Source: an uncultured Eisenbergiella sp. (GTDB lineage: Bacteria > Bacillota > Clostridia > Lachnospirales > Lachnospiraceae). Taken from it: a stretch of DNA of 17,221 nucleotides. The stretch lies in the NCBI GenBank assembly GCA_948960675.1, contig CARDPF010000033.1:1-17221 (forward strand), read 5' to 3'. A program made the position numbers and the translations under genes. A model generated the notes under the pieces. That model worked only from the letters and a program-made list of their open reading frames with translations, searched no databases and had not been told where the DNA came from. Of the stretch, positions 1 through 8,748 are shown one piece after another (positions within the stretch are counted from its first letter, which is position 1; every line of letters begins with the position of its first letter).

Positions 1-335
1 TTGACAAGCCACAGGGAGTGGATATCGGAGACTGTGAGCGTGTGAGCAGGGCGTTGTCTGACCGTCTGGACAGCGCAGATTTTATAGAGGACGCCTACAT
101 TTTGGAGGTCAGTTCCCCTGGTCTTGGCAGGGCATTGAAAAAGGACAAACATTTGGAGAAAAGCCTTGGGCAAAAAGTGGAAATCCGGCTATACAAGCCA
201 ATGGAAAAATGCAGGGACTTTTCCGGAATACTCAAAGGTTTTGACGCAGATAGGATCGTCATTGAAACTCCGGAACAAGAAATGGAATTTGTAAGAAAAG
301 AGGTTGCATTGATTCGGTTGGCATTTGATTTTTGA
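1..335 (+). CDS. rimP: Ribosome maturation factor RimP, 3' part (5' end outside window)
   Basis: RimP binds the 30S subunit and assists late maturation of the 16S rRNA head region. The reading frame is open from base 3, so the 5' end of the gene lies before the window; about 110 codons remain of a family that is usually about 150 residues. A GTG at 18 could be read as a start, but the residues before it (DKPQG) fit the usual RimP sequence, so it is internal. Visible family features are the 'CERVSRALSDRLD' helix, the 'YILEVSSPGLGRALKK' segment (SSPG motif) and the C-terminal SH3-like barrel around 'FSGILKGFD'. The stop lies 14 bases before the nusA start, matching the widely conserved rimP-nusA order. 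Identity is secure from motif plus context; the true start cannot be seen. Confidence 0.95.
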   Translation, partial: DKPQGVDIGDCERVSRALSDRLDSADFIEDAYILEVSSPGLGRALKKDKHLEKSLGQKVEIRLYKPMEKCRDFSGILKGFDADRIVIETPEQEMEFVRKEVALIRLAFDF

Positions 336-349
336 TAATGGAGGATGAG

Positions 350-1606
350 ATGAACAAGGAGTTGAAAGAAGCACTGGATATCCTGGAAAAAGAAAAGGAG
401 ATCAGCAAGGAAACCTTATTTGAGGCCATCGAGAATTCCCTGATCACGGCCTGCAAACAGCATTTTGGCAAGGCTGATAATGTGAAAGTGGAAATTGACC
501 GCGATACCTGCGATTTTTTGTGCTATGCGGAAAAAGAGGTGGTGGAATCGGAAGAGGATGTGGAGGACGACTGTCTGCAGATTCCGCTTAAGCTGGCGCA
601 GGAAATCTCCAAAAAGGCGCAGACAGGGGATACCATCCATGTGGAAATCAGGTCCAAGGAGTTTGGGCGCATTGCAACCCAGAATGCCAAGAACGTTATT
701 TTGCAAAAAATCCGTGAGGAAGAAAGAAGCGTTGTCTATAACCAGTATTTTGAGAAGGAAAAGGATGTTGTGACCGGCGTGGTACAGCGGTACCTGGGAC
801 GCAATATCAGCGTCAATTTAGGAAAAGCGGACGCGCTCTTAAACGAGAGCGAACAGGTAAAGGGGGAAAACTTTAAACCGACGGAACGCATCAAGGTCTA
901 CATTCTGGAGGTAAAGAATACGCCGAAGGGTCCCCGTATCCTGGTGAGCCGGACCCACCCGGAACTGGTAAAACGTCTGTTTGAATCCGAAGTAACGGAA
1001 ATCCGTGACGGAACGGTGGAAATCAAGAGCATTGCCCGGGAGGCGGGAAGCCGTACCAAAATGGCCGTATGGTCCAACAATCCCAACGTGGATGCCGTGG
1101 GCGCCTGCGTCGGCATGAACGGTTCCCGTGTAAATGCCATCGTGGACGAACTTAGGGGAGAGAAGATCGACATAGTATGCTGGGATGAAAATCCCGGAAA
1201 CCTGATCCAAAATGCCCTGTCGCCCGCCAAGATTGTGGCAGTGTATGCGGATCCGGATGAAAGAACCGCTAAAGTCGTCGTTCCCGATTACCAGCTTTCA
1301 CTTGCCATCGGCAAGGAAGGGCAAAATGCAAGACTGGCAGCCCGCCTGACCGGTTACAAGATTGATATCAAATCAGAAACCCAGGCCAAGGACGCCCCGG
1401 GCTTTCGGTATGAAGATTACGTGAACGATTACGAAGAGGACGAGTATGACGAGGACTACGAAGACGAAGACGTACTCTATGAAAGCGACGGAGAGGTCCT
1501 AAGTGGGGAAGCGTATACAGGGGACGGCTTTTTGGAAGCGCAGGACGAAGGGACTTATGATGAAAATGCCGGTGCAGGATTTTTAGGGGAGGAAGAGGAT
1601 GCCTAA
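350..1606 (+). CDS. nusA: Transcription termination/antitermination factor NusA
   Basis: NusA binds RNA polymerase and nascent RNA and modulates pausing, termination and antitermination. I place the start at ATG 350 because GGAGG (340-344) sits 5 bases upstream and the product begins MNKELKEALD, as NusA usually does; the upstream in-frame TTG 332 and ATG 338 lack a well-placed site. The product is 418 aa. In order: N-terminal polymerase-binding domain (about 1-125), S1 domain (about 130-205, with 'GVVQRYLGRNISVNLGKADA'), KH1 with the GMNG loop at 255-258, KH2 with the GKEG loop at 321-324, then a tail from about residue 349 that is strongly acidic and Tyr-rich. Bacillus NusA is about 371 aa and ends soon after KH2, so the tail is an extension. 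The stop overlaps rnpM by 8 nt, which suggests coupled translation. Confidence 0.97.
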   Translation: MNKELKEALDILEKEKEISKETLFEAIENSLITACKQHFGKADNVKVEIDRDTCDFLCYAEKEVVESEEDVEDDCLQIPLKLAQEISKKAQTGDTIHVEIRSKEFGRIATQNAKNVILQKIREEERSVVYNQYFEKEKDVVTGVVQRYLGRNISVNLGKADALLNESEQVKGENFKPTERIKVYILEVKNTPKGPRILVSRTHPELVKRLFESEVTEIRDGTVEIKSIAREAGSRTKMAVWSNNPNVDAVGACVGMNGSRVNAIVDELRGEKIDIVCWDENPGNLIQNALSPAKIVAVYADPDERTAKVVVPDYQLSLAIGKEGQNARLAARLTGYKIDIKSETQAKDAPGFRYEDYVNDYEEDEYDEDYEDEDVLYESDGEVLSGEAYTGDGFLEAQDEGTYDENAGAGFLGEEEDA

Positions 1607-1871
1607 AAAAATTCCTGTGAGACAATGTGTGGGCTGCAACGGAATGTATGACAAAAGGAGCATGATGCGGGTCGTAAAGACACCGGAAGGTTCCATGGTT
1701 TTAGATATGACCGGAAGAAAAAACGGCAGGGGGGCTTATCTATGTAAACGGATGGATTGTTTACAAAAAGCCCGGAAGTGTAAGGGATTGGAACGTTCCT
1801 TTAAGACCAATATTCCGGATGAGGTTTATGACAGCCTGGAAAGGGAGTTTGGAGAGAGTGAGACAGAATAA
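1599..1871 (+). CDS. rnpM: YlxR/RnpM family RNA-binding protein (DUF448), RNase P modulator
   Basis: This small basic protein (90 aa) belongs to the YlxR family. In Bacillus the family member has been described as a modulator of RNase P, and it is conserved between nusA and infB in many Gram-positives. The family signatures are visible: the N-terminal R8-x-C10-V-x-C13 motif, the 'GRKNGRGAYLC' motif ending at C49, and a further Cys at 54, followed by a Lys/Arg-rich helix. The start is ATG 1599, inside the end of nusA, with GGGGAGG at 1586-1592 and 6 bases of spacing. The length is normal for the family. The four cysteines could suggest metal binding, but that is inference and I do not claim it. 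Confidence 0.93.
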   Translation: MPKKIPVRQCVGCNGMYDKRSMMRVVKTPEGSMVLDMTGRKNGRGAYLCKRMDCLQKARKCKGLERSFKTNIPDEVYDSLEREFGESETE

Positions 1872-2199
1872 AGTATTTTCTATGCTGGGGCTTGCCACGA
1901 AAGCAGGGAGGATCGCAAGCGGTGAATTCATGACGGAGCGTTCCGTCAAAAAAGGAAAAGCCTGCCTTGTCATCGTAGGGACGGATGCCTCGGACAATAC
2001 CAAGAAAAACTTTCGTAATATGTGTGCGTTTTACCGAGTACCTTATTTTGAATACGGAACCAAGGAAGAATTGGGACGTGCGATGGGAAAAGAGATGCGG
2101 GCTTGTCTTGCGGTGTGTGACGACGGGTTTGCCAAGAGCCTGGGGAAACATCTGGAGGAAGCCGGGAATGAGACGGAGGTAGTGGCATGGCAAAAATAA
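1858..2199 (+). CDS. ylxQ: YlxQ, L7Ae-family RNA-binding ribosomal-like protein
   Basis: YlxQ belongs to the L7Ae/L30e/S12e/Gadd45 fold family, whose members bind kink-turn RNA; its exact role in bacteria is not settled. The start chosen is GTG 1858, giving 113 residues beginning [17 protein letters not shown]. It has AAGGGAG at 1841-1847 and a GGAGAG closer in. An upstream in-frame ATG at 1819 would add 13 residues with no family resemblance. The '[15 protein letters not shown]' N-terminal segment and the '[17 protein letters not shown]' strand-helix unit are characteristic of the family, whose usual length is about 100 aa. It overlaps rnpM by 14 nt and infB by 13 nt, so translation of all three is probably coupled. 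Confidence 0.88.
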   Translation: MRQNKVFSMLGLATKAGRIASGEFMTERSVKKGKACLVIVGTDASDNTKKNFRNMCAFYRVPYFEYGTKEELGRAMGKEMRACLAVCDDGFAKSLGKHLEEAGNETEVVAWQK

Positions 2200-5100
2200 A
2201 GGTACATGAACTTGCAAAAGAGTTGGAAATTAAGAGTAAAGAAATTCTCACGTTTTTGCAGGAACGGGGAATGGATGTAAAAACACCGCAAAGTTCCATT
2301 GAGGGGGAAGCCGTGGAATGGGTTAAGAACAAATTTTCTAAAAAAGCATCCCCCGAAAGTGCGCCAAAGCAGGAAATTCCGGCTGCAGCGCCCAAAAAAG
2401 AGGAAAAAAGCGCAGGGCAGGCAAAGCCAGTACAGCCAGAAAGGATGATGCAGGTGGAGAAAACGGAAGAATCCGGCGTCAAAGAGTCCTCCCAGTCTGC
2501 TTTAGTCCATGAAAAAAAGGACGGGCAGGCAAAACCGCAGAAAAAATCCAAAATCATTGTCGTGAACAATCCCCAAAACAGCCGTATGAAAGGAAATGTT
2601 TTCGGAAACAATGACAGAAAAAGCGGCGGACGGGGAAACGACAGCAAAAGAAATGAAAACCGTACTACAGACATAAGAAACAAAGACCCAAAAAACAACG
2701 GCGGCAAAAACAGCGATAACAAAAGACGCGATGCAAAAGGTTTTGGAAACCGTGGAAACGGCAGCGCCATCCGCACCGAAAACCGGCCATTGATCCGTCC
2801 GTTGACCAAACCCAGCCAACCGGTAATGCCGGACGAAAAGCTTTTGAGCATTGAACGCGCTGCAAAAGAAGCGATGGAAAGGGCCGAGCGCGCACAGAAA
2901 GCTTTGGAGATTGAGGCACAGAAAAAAGCGGACGCTGAGCGTTTACGCGCCCTTGAAGCACAGCAAAAAGAGGCGCAGGAAGCTGCCATGGCACAAGCCA
3001 GAACCGAAAATACGGCGGAAAAGGTGGAGCACCAGACTACCCTGCCTGCAGGCAACCGCAGTGAAAGGGCCCAGGGACGCGATAATACCAGGGGAGAGGC
3101 CAGAAGCGACAACAGGGGCGATGCCAAAAACCGGGGCGACCACTCCAGAAACGATTCAGGAAAAGGACAGGGACAAGGCAGGGGCGAATTTGGCAGATAC
3201 GGCCAATCCAGAAACGATAACGCCAGAAGCGACGGCGGCAGAAACGATGCGAACAGATACGGCCAATCCAGAAATGACAGGGGGGACAGAAATGGCGCAT
3301 CCAACAGAAATACCAGAACCGGTCAGGACCGGCCCCAGGGAAGTACCGGCCCCAGAAGAGACCAAAACCGTCCGGGTTATAACGGCCCTGCAAGGGATAA
3401 TTCGGGTTATAATCGCACTGCAGGCCCTGGCCGCGCTGGTGCGGGCACTGGACGTCCTGGGACAAATGGCGGCCGTTTTCCGGCAGGCGATGGAAGGCCG
3501 AACAATTCCTTCAAAAAACCTTCGCCTTCCAAAGGCTTTACGGCGGAAGCCCCGGCAAAGGATACGGAAAAGAGGCGTGATGACAGAAGGCTAAACCAGC
3601 AGGACAGGGATAGAAAATCCAAAAAAGACGCAATCTATGAGGAGGACAGCGCGGCCAATTTAAAGAACAAACGCGCCGGACGCTTCATCAAGCCCGAGCC
3701 CAAAGCGGCGGAGCCGGAAGAAACCATTAAGGTGATCACCATTCCCGAAAACATCACCATCAAGGAACTGGCAGAAAAGATGAAGCTGCAGCCTGCGGCC
3801 ATCATCAAAAAGCTTTTCCTGCAGGGAAAGATCGTGACGGTAAACCAGGAGGTTTCCTATGAGGACGCGGAAAACATTGCCATCGAATATGACATTATCT
3901 GCGAAAAAGAAGTCAAGGTGGATGTCATTGAGGAACTTTTAAAGGAGGACGAGGAAAGCGAAGAGACCATGGTTACAAGGCCGCCTGTCATCTGTGTCAT
4001 GGGCCACGTTGACCATGGTAAAACCTCCCTTCTGGATGCGATCCGCAAGACGAATGTCACAGACCGGGAAGCGGGAGGTATCACCCAGCATATCGGCGCT
4101 TATACCGTTCAGATTAACGGCCAAAAAATCACTTTTTTGGATACTCCGGGACATGAGGCCTTCACGGCGATGCGTATGCGCGGCGCCAACTCCACGGACA
4201 TCGCCGTGCTGGTGGTAGCGGCAGACGACGGTGTGATGCCCCAGACCATTGAGGCGATCAACCACGCCAAAGCGGCCGGAATTGAAATTATTGTGGCGGT
4301 AAACAAAATCGACAAGCCAAACGCCAATATAGACCGGGTCAAACAGGAACTGACAGAATACGAACTGGTGGCGGAAGATTGGGGCGGCAGCACGGTATTT
4401 GTCCCCGTTTCCGCAAAGACCGGGGAAGGCCTGCAAAACCTTTTGGAAATGATTCTTCTGACAGCCGAGGTGCAGGAATTGAAAGCCAATCCCGACCGTA
4501 TGGCCAGGGGACTTGTCATCGAGGCAGAACTTGACAAAGGCAGGGGGCCGGTGGCCAGCGTGCTGGTGCAAAAAGGCACCCTGCATGTGGGGGATTTTGT
4601 ATCCGCAGGTTCTTCCAGCGGTAAAGTGCGCGCCATGATTGACGACAAGGGCAAGCGTGTAAAGGAGGCAGGCCCTTCCACCCCGGTGGAAATTTTGGGG
4701 CTTTCCGATGTGCCGGACGCGGGCGATGTGTTCCTTGCCCATGAAAGCGACAAAGAGGCCAAGTCCTACGCCGCCGCCTTTATCGAACAGAATAAGGAAA
4801 AGAAACTGGAAGAGACCAAATCCAAGATGTCCCTGGACGATCTGTTTACACAGATTCAGGAGGGCAACTTAAAAGAACTCAACCTGATCGTCAAAGCTGA
4901 CGTACAGGGTAGTGTGGAAGCGGTCAAGCAAAGCCTTTTGAAGCTCTCCAACGAAGAAGTTGTGGTAAAATGCATCCATGGCGGGGTCGGCGCCATAAAC
5001 GAATCCGACGTCACGCTGGCGAGCGCGTCCAATGCCATCATCATCGGTTTTAACGTGCGCCCCGATGCGACGGCAAAAGCCACAGCGGAAACGGAAGGGG

Positions 5101-5477
5101 TGGATGTACGTCTCTACAGGGTTATCTACCAAGCCATTGAGGATATCGAAGCCGCCATGAAGGGAATGCTGGATCCCATTTTCGAAGAGAAAGTGATCGG
5201 GCATGCGGAAGTCAGGCAGATCTTCAAAGCGTCCGCAGTAGGCAATATCGCGGGCTCCTACGTGCTTGACGGTATTTTCCAGCGCAACTGCAAAATCAGG
5301 ATTACCAGGGAAGGCGAACAGATTTATGAGGGAGGCCTTGCATCCTTAAAGCGCTTTAAGGACGATGTGAAGGAAGTAAAAGCAGGATATGAATGCGGCC
5401 TTGTATTTGAGGGCTTTGACAAGATGCAGGAACTTGACATTGTGGAAGCCTATATTATGGTGGAAGTGCCGCGCTGA
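2187..5477 (+). CDS. infB: Translation initiation factor IF-2, with very long low-complexity linker
   Basis: IF2 is the GTPase that brings initiator tRNA to the 30S subunit and promotes subunit joining. The start is ATG 2187 with GGAGG at 2175-2179 and 7 bases of spacing. Domains: a first IF2N module (1-51, '[20 protein letters not shown]'); a linker of about 460 residues; a second IF2N-like module (about 516-570, '[20 protein letters not shown]'); then the G domain with G1 GHVDHGKT at 606-613, G2 in '[10 protein letters not shown]', G3 DTPGHE from 652, G4 NKID at 706-709 and G5 'SAKTGEG'; then the beta-barrel, IF2 core and C-terminal initiator-tRNA-binding domains, ending in '[11 protein letters not shown]'. 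At 1096 aa it is far longer than Bacillus IF2 (about 716 aa). All the excess is linker: a Lys/Glu part, an Asn/Arg/Gly part, an Ala/Glu/Lys predicted coiled coil (about 214-274) and an Arg/Asn/Asp/Gly part (about 290-486). The catalytic core is intact. Confidence 0.98.
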   Translation: MAKIKVHELAKELEIKSKEILTFLQERGMDVKTPQSSIEGEAVEWVKNKFSKKASPESAPKQEIPAAAPKKEEKSAGQAKPVQPERMMQVEKTEESGVKESSQSALVHEKKDGQAKPQKKSKIIVVNNPQNSRMKGNVFGNNDRKSGGRGNDSKRNENRTTDIRNKDPKNNGGKNSDNKRRDAKGFGNRGNGSAIRTENRPLIRPLTKPSQPVMPDEKLLSIERAAKEAMERAERAQKALEIEAQKKADAERLRALEAQQKEAQEAAMAQARTENTAEKVEHQTTLPAGNRSERAQGRDNTRGEARSDNRGDAKNRGDHSRNDSGKGQGQGRGEFGRYGQSRNDNARSDGGRNDANRYGQSRNDRGDRNGASNRNTRTGQDRPQGSTGPRRDQNRPGYNGPARDNSGYNRTAGPGRAGAGTGRPGTNGGRFPAGDGRPNNSFKKPSPSKGFTAEAPAKDTEKRRDDRRLNQQDRDRKSKKDAIYEEDSAANLKNKRAGRFIKPEPKAAEPEETIKVITIPENITIKELAEKMKLQPAAIIKKLFLQGKIVTVNQEVSYEDAENIAIEYDIICEKEVKVDVIEELLKEDEESEETMVTRPPVICVMGHVDHGKTSLLDAIRKTNVTDREAGGITQHIGAYTVQINGQKITFLDTPGHEAFTAMRMRGANSTDIAVLVVAADDGVMPQTIEAINHAKAAGIEIIVAVNKIDKPNANIDRVKQELTEYELVAEDWGGSTVFVPVSAKTGEGLQNLLEMILLTAEVQELKANPDRMARGLVIEAELDKGRGPVASVLVQKGTLHVGDFVSAGSSSGKVRAMIDDKGKRVKEAGPSTPVEILGLSDVPDAGDVFLAHESDKEAKSYAAAFIEQNKEKKLEETKSKMSLDDLFTQIQEGNLKELNLIVKADVQGSVEAVKQSLLKLSNEEVVVKCIHGGVGAINESDVTLASASNAIIIGFNVRPDATAKATAETEGVDVRLYRVIYQAIEDIEAAMKGMLDPIFEEKVIGHAEVRQIFKASAVGNIAGSYVLDGIFQRNCKIRITREGEQIYEGGLASLKRFKDDVKEVKAGYECGLVFEGFDKMQELDIVEAYIMVEVPR
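3194..3274 (+). repeat. Direct repeat inside the IF2 linker, 60-bp period
   Basis: A 21-base segment at 3194-3214 is repeated exactly at 3254-3274, a spacing of 60 bases or 20 codons. Both copies encode RYGQSRND. The codons between the copies ([12 protein letters not shown]) are degenerate versions of the same Arg/Asn/Asp/Gly wording. This suggests that the linker grew partly by in-frame tandem duplication. Two copies are seen directly; the growth mechanism is inference. Confidence 0.8.
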
Positions 5478-5498
5478 TTCGGTGACAGAAAGGCTAAC

Positions 5499-5906
5499 AT
5501 GAGCAGAAACAACGTAAAAGGAAGCAGAATTAACGGTGAGGTGCAGCGTGTGCTGGCACAGGTAATCCGGGGCGAAATCAAGGATCCCCGGATTGCCCCC
5601 ATGACCAGCGTCGTGTCTGTGGAAGTGGCGCCGGATTTAAAAACATGCAAAGCATATATCAGTGTATTGGGAAATGAGGAGGCGCAAAAGGATACCCTGG
5701 CAGGCCTCAAAAGTGCGGAAGGCTTTATCCGCAGCAGGCTTGCCAGGGAGGTAAACCTGCGCAATACGCCCACCATTCAGTTCGTGATGGACCAGTCGAT
5801 TGCTTACGGCGTTGCCATGTCCCATAAAATTGACGAAGTCATGGCACAGCAGCGGGCCCAAAAAGGCGTGGAGGAAGAAAATGAAGAAGATTTTGGAGGA
5901 GCTTAA
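5499..5906 (+). CDS. rbfA: 30S ribosome-binding factor RbfA
   Basis: RbfA is a single KH-like domain protein that binds the 30S subunit near helix 1 of 16S rRNA during late maturation and cold adaptation. The product is 135 aa, slightly longer than the usual 117-130. Visible family features are the N-terminal 'RINGEVQRVLAQVIRGEIKDPRI' helix, followed by 'SVVSVEVAPDLKTCKAYISVLG' and the 'LRNTPTIQFVMDQSIAYG' strand. The C-terminus is acidic. ATG 5499 follows infB by 21 bases with an AGAAAGG site at 5487-5493. It overlaps nrnA by 26 nt. Its place directly after infB is the standard order. Confidence 0.95.
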   Translation: MSRNNVKGSRINGEVQRVLAQVIRGEIKDPRIAPMTSVVSVEVAPDLKTCKAYISVLGNEEAQKDTLAGLKSAEGFIRSRLAREVNLRNTPTIQFVMDQSIAYGVAMSHKIDEVMAQQRAQKGVEEENEEDFGGA

Positions 5907-6846
5907 CGGCATGGAAAAAATCGCCGTCAGCGGGCATATAAGGCCCGACGGCGACTGTGTCGGTTCCTGTATGGGGCTGTACCTGTATTTGAAAAAGGCG
6001 ATGCCCTGTGCGCAGATAGATTTGTACTTAGAAAAGCCCGCCCCGATTTTTAATTGTATTGACAGGATCGAAGAAATCAAATCCGACTGCAGCGCGGACA
6101 TTGTCTATGATGTCTGCATTGTAGTGGATACGGCAAACGGCCGCATGGGCGATGCAGAGAAATATTTCCACAGTGCAAAAAAGACGATCAACATTGACCA
6201 CCACATCAGCAATGCCAACGGCTGCGGCGTCATAAATTATGTCAATCCAAAGGCGAGTTCTGCCAGCGAACTGGTTTATGAACTGCTTGATGAATCCCTT
6301 GTGGATGAAGCGATCGCCAAAGCCATTTACATTGGCATCATTCACGACACGGGGGTGTTCCAGTATTCCAATACCACCCCCCACACCTTGGAAATTGCGG
6401 CAAAGCTGATCGGACATGGTTTTGATTTTCCCGGTTTGATCGACCGGACATTTTATGAAAAAACATATGTACAGAACCAAATTTTAGGAAGGGCGCTTTT
6501 GGAGAGTATCCTGTTCATGGACGGCAGGTGTATCGTCAGCGCCATCGACAAAAAGACCATGGATTTTTACCATGCAACCCCTGCCGATCTGGACGGCATT
6601 GTCAGCCAGCTTCGGATCACTGCCGGCGTGGAATGTGCTATTTTCATGTACCAGACAGGCCCTATGGAATATAAAGTCAGCCTGCGTTCCAACGGAAAAG
6701 TGGATGTGGCAAAAATCGCCGCATATTTTGGGGGAGGCGGCCATGTGCGTGCGGCCGGGGCGGCCATGCAGGGAACGTATCACGACTGTATCAACAATAT
6801 GTCCTTACATATCGAAAGACAGCTGGAAGAAGGGATTATCACGTAA
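5881..6846 (+). CDS. nrnA: DHH-family phosphoesterase: oligoribonuclease / pAp phosphatase (NrnA-like)
   Basis: The NrnA family degrades short RNA oligonucleotides to mononucleotides, and many members dephosphorylate 3'-phosphoadenosine 5'-phosphate. I place the start at ATG 5881 (321 aa): GGAGG at 5870-5874 is 6 bases upstream and the product begins MKKILEELNGMEKIAVSGH. A frame extension back to 5800 has no family resemblance. The DHH domain shows H19, D23-G-D25, D83 and the D106-H107-H108 motif, all expected metal ligands. The C-terminal DHHA1 domain shows the 'YFGGGGHVRAAGA' glycine-rich motif. Length matches Bacillus NrnA (about 313 aa). It sits between rbfA and truB, overlapping the first and touching the second. 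Substrate preference cannot be read from the sequence. Confidence 0.93.
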   Translation: MKKILEELNGMEKIAVSGHIRPDGDCVGSCMGLYLYLKKAMPCAQIDLYLEKPAPIFNCIDRIEEIKSDCSADIVYDVCIVVDTANGRMGDAEKYFHSAKKTINIDHHISNANGCGVINYVNPKASSASELVYELLDESLVDEAIAKAIYIGIIHDTGVFQYSNTTPHTLEIAAKLIGHGFDFPGLIDRTFYEKTYVQNQILGRALLESILFMDGRCIVSAIDKKTMDFYHATPADLDGIVSQLRITAGVECAIFMYQTGPMEYKVSLRSNGKVDVAKIAAYFGGGGHVRAAGAAMQGTYHDCINNMSLHIERQLEEGIIT

Positions 6847-7761
6847 ATGGACGGCATATTAAATGTCTATAAGCAACCCGGCTTTACCTCCTTTGATGTG
6901 GTGGCAAAGCTGCGGAAAATCTGCGGTCAAAAAAAGATAGGTCACACAGGTACCCTGGACCCGGACGCGTCCGGGGTACTTCCGGTATGCCTGGGAAACG
7001 CCACAAAACTATGCGATATGCTTACGGATAAGGATAAGGAATACCGTGCTGTGCTGTATCTTGGCCGTGTCACGGACACGCAGGATGCCTCCGGGAAAAC
7101 ACTCAAAGAGCATCCTGTTTTGCTTAAAGCAGGGCAAATAAGGCAGATCATTCTATCCTTCGTGGGAGAATATGAACAGCTTCCGCCCATGTATTCCGCG
7201 TTGAAAGTAAACGGACAAAAGCTTTGCGACCTGGCACGTGCCGGAAAGGAAGTGGAGCGCATGCCCCGTACCGTTGTCATTCACTCTATTCATATCGAAC
7301 AGATTGCCCTTCCCTATGTCACCATGACCGTTTGCTGTTCCAAGGGAACCTATATCCGTACCCTGTGCCACGACATCGGACAGATGGCCGGCTGTGGTGG
7401 TATTATGGAAAGTCTGGTGCGCACCCGTTCCGGCCGCTTTTGTCTGCAGGATGCTTACAAACTGTCCCAAATCGAGGAGCTTTCACAAAAAGGACAACTG
7501 GAAACCATCCTGCTTTCCACGGATACCATGTTTGCACATCTCATGGCAGCCTGCGTCAAACCGGAGGCCGCCAGGCGAGCCGATAACGGAAACCCTTTGC
7601 TATTGGAACATCTGGAGTGGATAACACCAAAAGAAAGGGTATTTCTAAAAGAAGGACAGCAAATCCGGCTTTATGGAAAAGACGGCTGTTTTTACGGTAT
7701 TTACAGCTGGCAGGAAAAAGAATGCCGGTTAAAACCGGTTAAACTGTTTTTTACCCATTAA
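6847..7761 (+). CDS. truB: tRNA pseudouridine(55) synthase TruB
   Basis: TruB makes the universal pseudouridine 55 in the T-arm of tRNAs. The 304-aa product begins MDGILNVYKQPGFTSFDVV. It carries the catalytic motif 'GHTGTLDPDASGVLP' with the nucleophilic Asp at residue 38, aligned with Asp48 of the E. coli enzyme. The 'KEYRAVLYLGRVTDTQDASG' segment, the 'PPMYSALKVNGQKLCDLARAG' segment and the 'YIRTLCHDIG' motif are all present. The ATG directly follows the nrnA stop (TAAATG) with no gap; an AGAAGGG run about 10 bases upstream may serve as the ribosome site, or translation may be coupled. The C-terminal 60 or so residues look like a PUA-type region but are weakly conserved. Confidence 0.96.
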   Translation: MDGILNVYKQPGFTSFDVVAKLRKICGQKKIGHTGTLDPDASGVLPVCLGNATKLCDMLTDKDKEYRAVLYLGRVTDTQDASGKTLKEHPVLLKAGQIRQIILSFVGEYEQLPPMYSALKVNGQKLCDLARAGKEVERMPRTVVIHSIHIEQIALPYVTMTVCCSKGTYIRTLCHDIGQMAGCGGIMESLVRTRSGRFCLQDAYKLSQIEELSQKGQLETILLSTDTMFAHLMAACVKPEAARRADNGNPLLLEHLEWITPKERVFLKEGQQIRLYGKDGCFYGIYSWQEKECRLKPVKLFFTH

Positions 7762-7804
7762 GCTTTTACGCACAAAAGGGATATGATTCCCGGAAAGGAG
7801 GGCC

Positions 7805-8725
7805 ATGCGGATTATTTCCGGAACCTGCGAATTTGATACGGATCGGAAATCTGCGGTCGCAATCGGGAAATTTGACGGCCTGCACTGCGGGCACAGGCTT
7901 TTGCTGGAGAAGCTGCTGGCGGCCAAAGACAACGGCCTGCAAGCCGTTGTTTTTACCTTTGACCCGCCGCCCGCCGCTTTTTTTAGCGGACAACCGGTAA
8001 AGGGACTGACCACCAGGGACGAAAAGCGAAGGTTTTTCCGTCAATTCGGTGTGGATCTTTTGGTGGAATTTCCGATGAATGAAACGACGGCGGCCACGCC
8101 CCCGGAAACGTTTCTCGAAGACTATCTGCAAAAAAGGCTGCATACCGCCCTTGTGGTGGCGGGAACCGACCTTTCTTTCGGTGCGCAGGGACGTGGGGAC
8201 TGTGCGCTTTTGATGCAATACGCTGCCACCTGTAGCTATGCGGTACAAATTGTGGACAAAGTGTATGACGGGGAGACTGCCATCAGTTCCACACGCGTGC
8301 GAAAGGCCGTCCATGCCGGAAGGATGGAGGAAGCAAACCGTCTTTTGGGCGCTCCCTATGCGATTATGGGCCCCGTGGTGCATGGCAGAAAACTGGGACG
8401 AACCCTTGGGTTTCCCACCGTAAACCAGCATCCTCCTGCCGATAAGCTCCTGCCCCCAAACGGCGTTTATTTTTCCCAGACAGAATGCTGCCACGGTACG
8501 TTTTTCGGACTGACAAACATCGGTGTCAAGCCTACGGTGGAACACACGCATAACCCGCCGGTCTGCGTGGAAACCTTTCTTTACGATTTTGACCAAAATA
8601 TATACGATACGTTCATTACGGTCCGGCTTCTGCATTTTTTACGGCCGGAAAAAAGGTTTGCCTCCATCCCGGATCTTAAAAAGCAGTTGGAGCAGGATAT
8701 GGAATGGGGAAGAAAGCTCTTGTAA
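7805..8725 (+). CDS. ribF: Bifunctional riboflavin kinase / FAD synthetase RibF
   Basis: RibF phosphorylates riboflavin to FMN and then adenylylates FMN to FAD. The 306-aa product has an N-terminal nucleotidyltransferase domain with the GKFDGLHCGH motif at 21-30 and the SSTRVR motif at 161-166. The C-terminal flavokinase domain has 'GRKLGRTLGFPTVN' with G202-F-P-T205-V-N207; the usual form is PTAN, so Val replaces Ala while the Mg-binding Thr and Asn are kept. 'GLTNIGVKPTV' and 'LRPEKRFASIPDLKKQLEQD' complete the flavokinase fold. The ATG at 7805 follows a strong AAAGGAGGG at 7794-7802 with unusually short spacing. It follows truB by 43 bases, the usual truB-ribF order. Confidence 0.95.
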   Translation: MRIISGTCEFDTDRKSAVAIGKFDGLHCGHRLLLEKLLAAKDNGLQAVVFTFDPPPAAFFSGQPVKGLTTRDEKRRFFRQFGVDLLVEFPMNETTAATPPETFLEDYLQKRLHTALVVAGTDLSFGAQGRGDCALLMQYAATCSYAVQIVDKVYDGETAISSTRVRKAVHAGRMEEANRLLGAPYAIMGPVVHGRKLGRTLGFPTVNQHPPADKLLPPNGVYFSQTECCHGTFFGLTNIGVKPTVEHTHNPPVCVETFLYDFDQNIYDTFITVRLLHFLRPEKRFASIPDLKKQLEQDMEWGRKLL

Positions 8726-8748
8726 GTTTTTGCAATATCAAGTAAAAT
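8720..8748 (+). promoter_or_regulatory. Candidate promoter for the Na/Pi transporter gene
   Basis: TTGTAA at 8720-8725 (overlapping the ribF stop codon) and TAAAAT at 8743-8748 are separated by 17 bases. The -10 matches 5 of 6 consensus bases and the -35 only 4 of 6. It lies at the start of the longest gap in this stretch (108 bases). It is a plausible weak sigma-A promoter and no more than a candidate. Confidence 0.35.

Noticed and set aside
332..349. TTG at 332 or ATG at 338 as the NusA start
   Set aside because: ATG 350 has an ideal GGAGG spacing and gives the family's usual N-terminus. The GGAGG itself begins at the last base of ATG 338, so that ATG cannot use it.
1970..3304. Open frame of 444 codons on the - strand opposite ylxQ and the infB linker
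   Set aside because: It lies wholly antisense to two real genes, its product is a Phe/Leu/Ser/Pro-rich mirror of low-complexity coding sequence, and no domain is recognisable. It is a shadow of the biased composition of the linker.
2851..3594. Open frame of 247 codons on the + strand, out of frame with infB
   Set aside because: It has Lys/Arg/Thr-rich low-complexity wording arising from the same repetitive bases as the IF2 linker, with no ribosome site or known family match. The length is explained by the lack of stop-forming bases in the linker.
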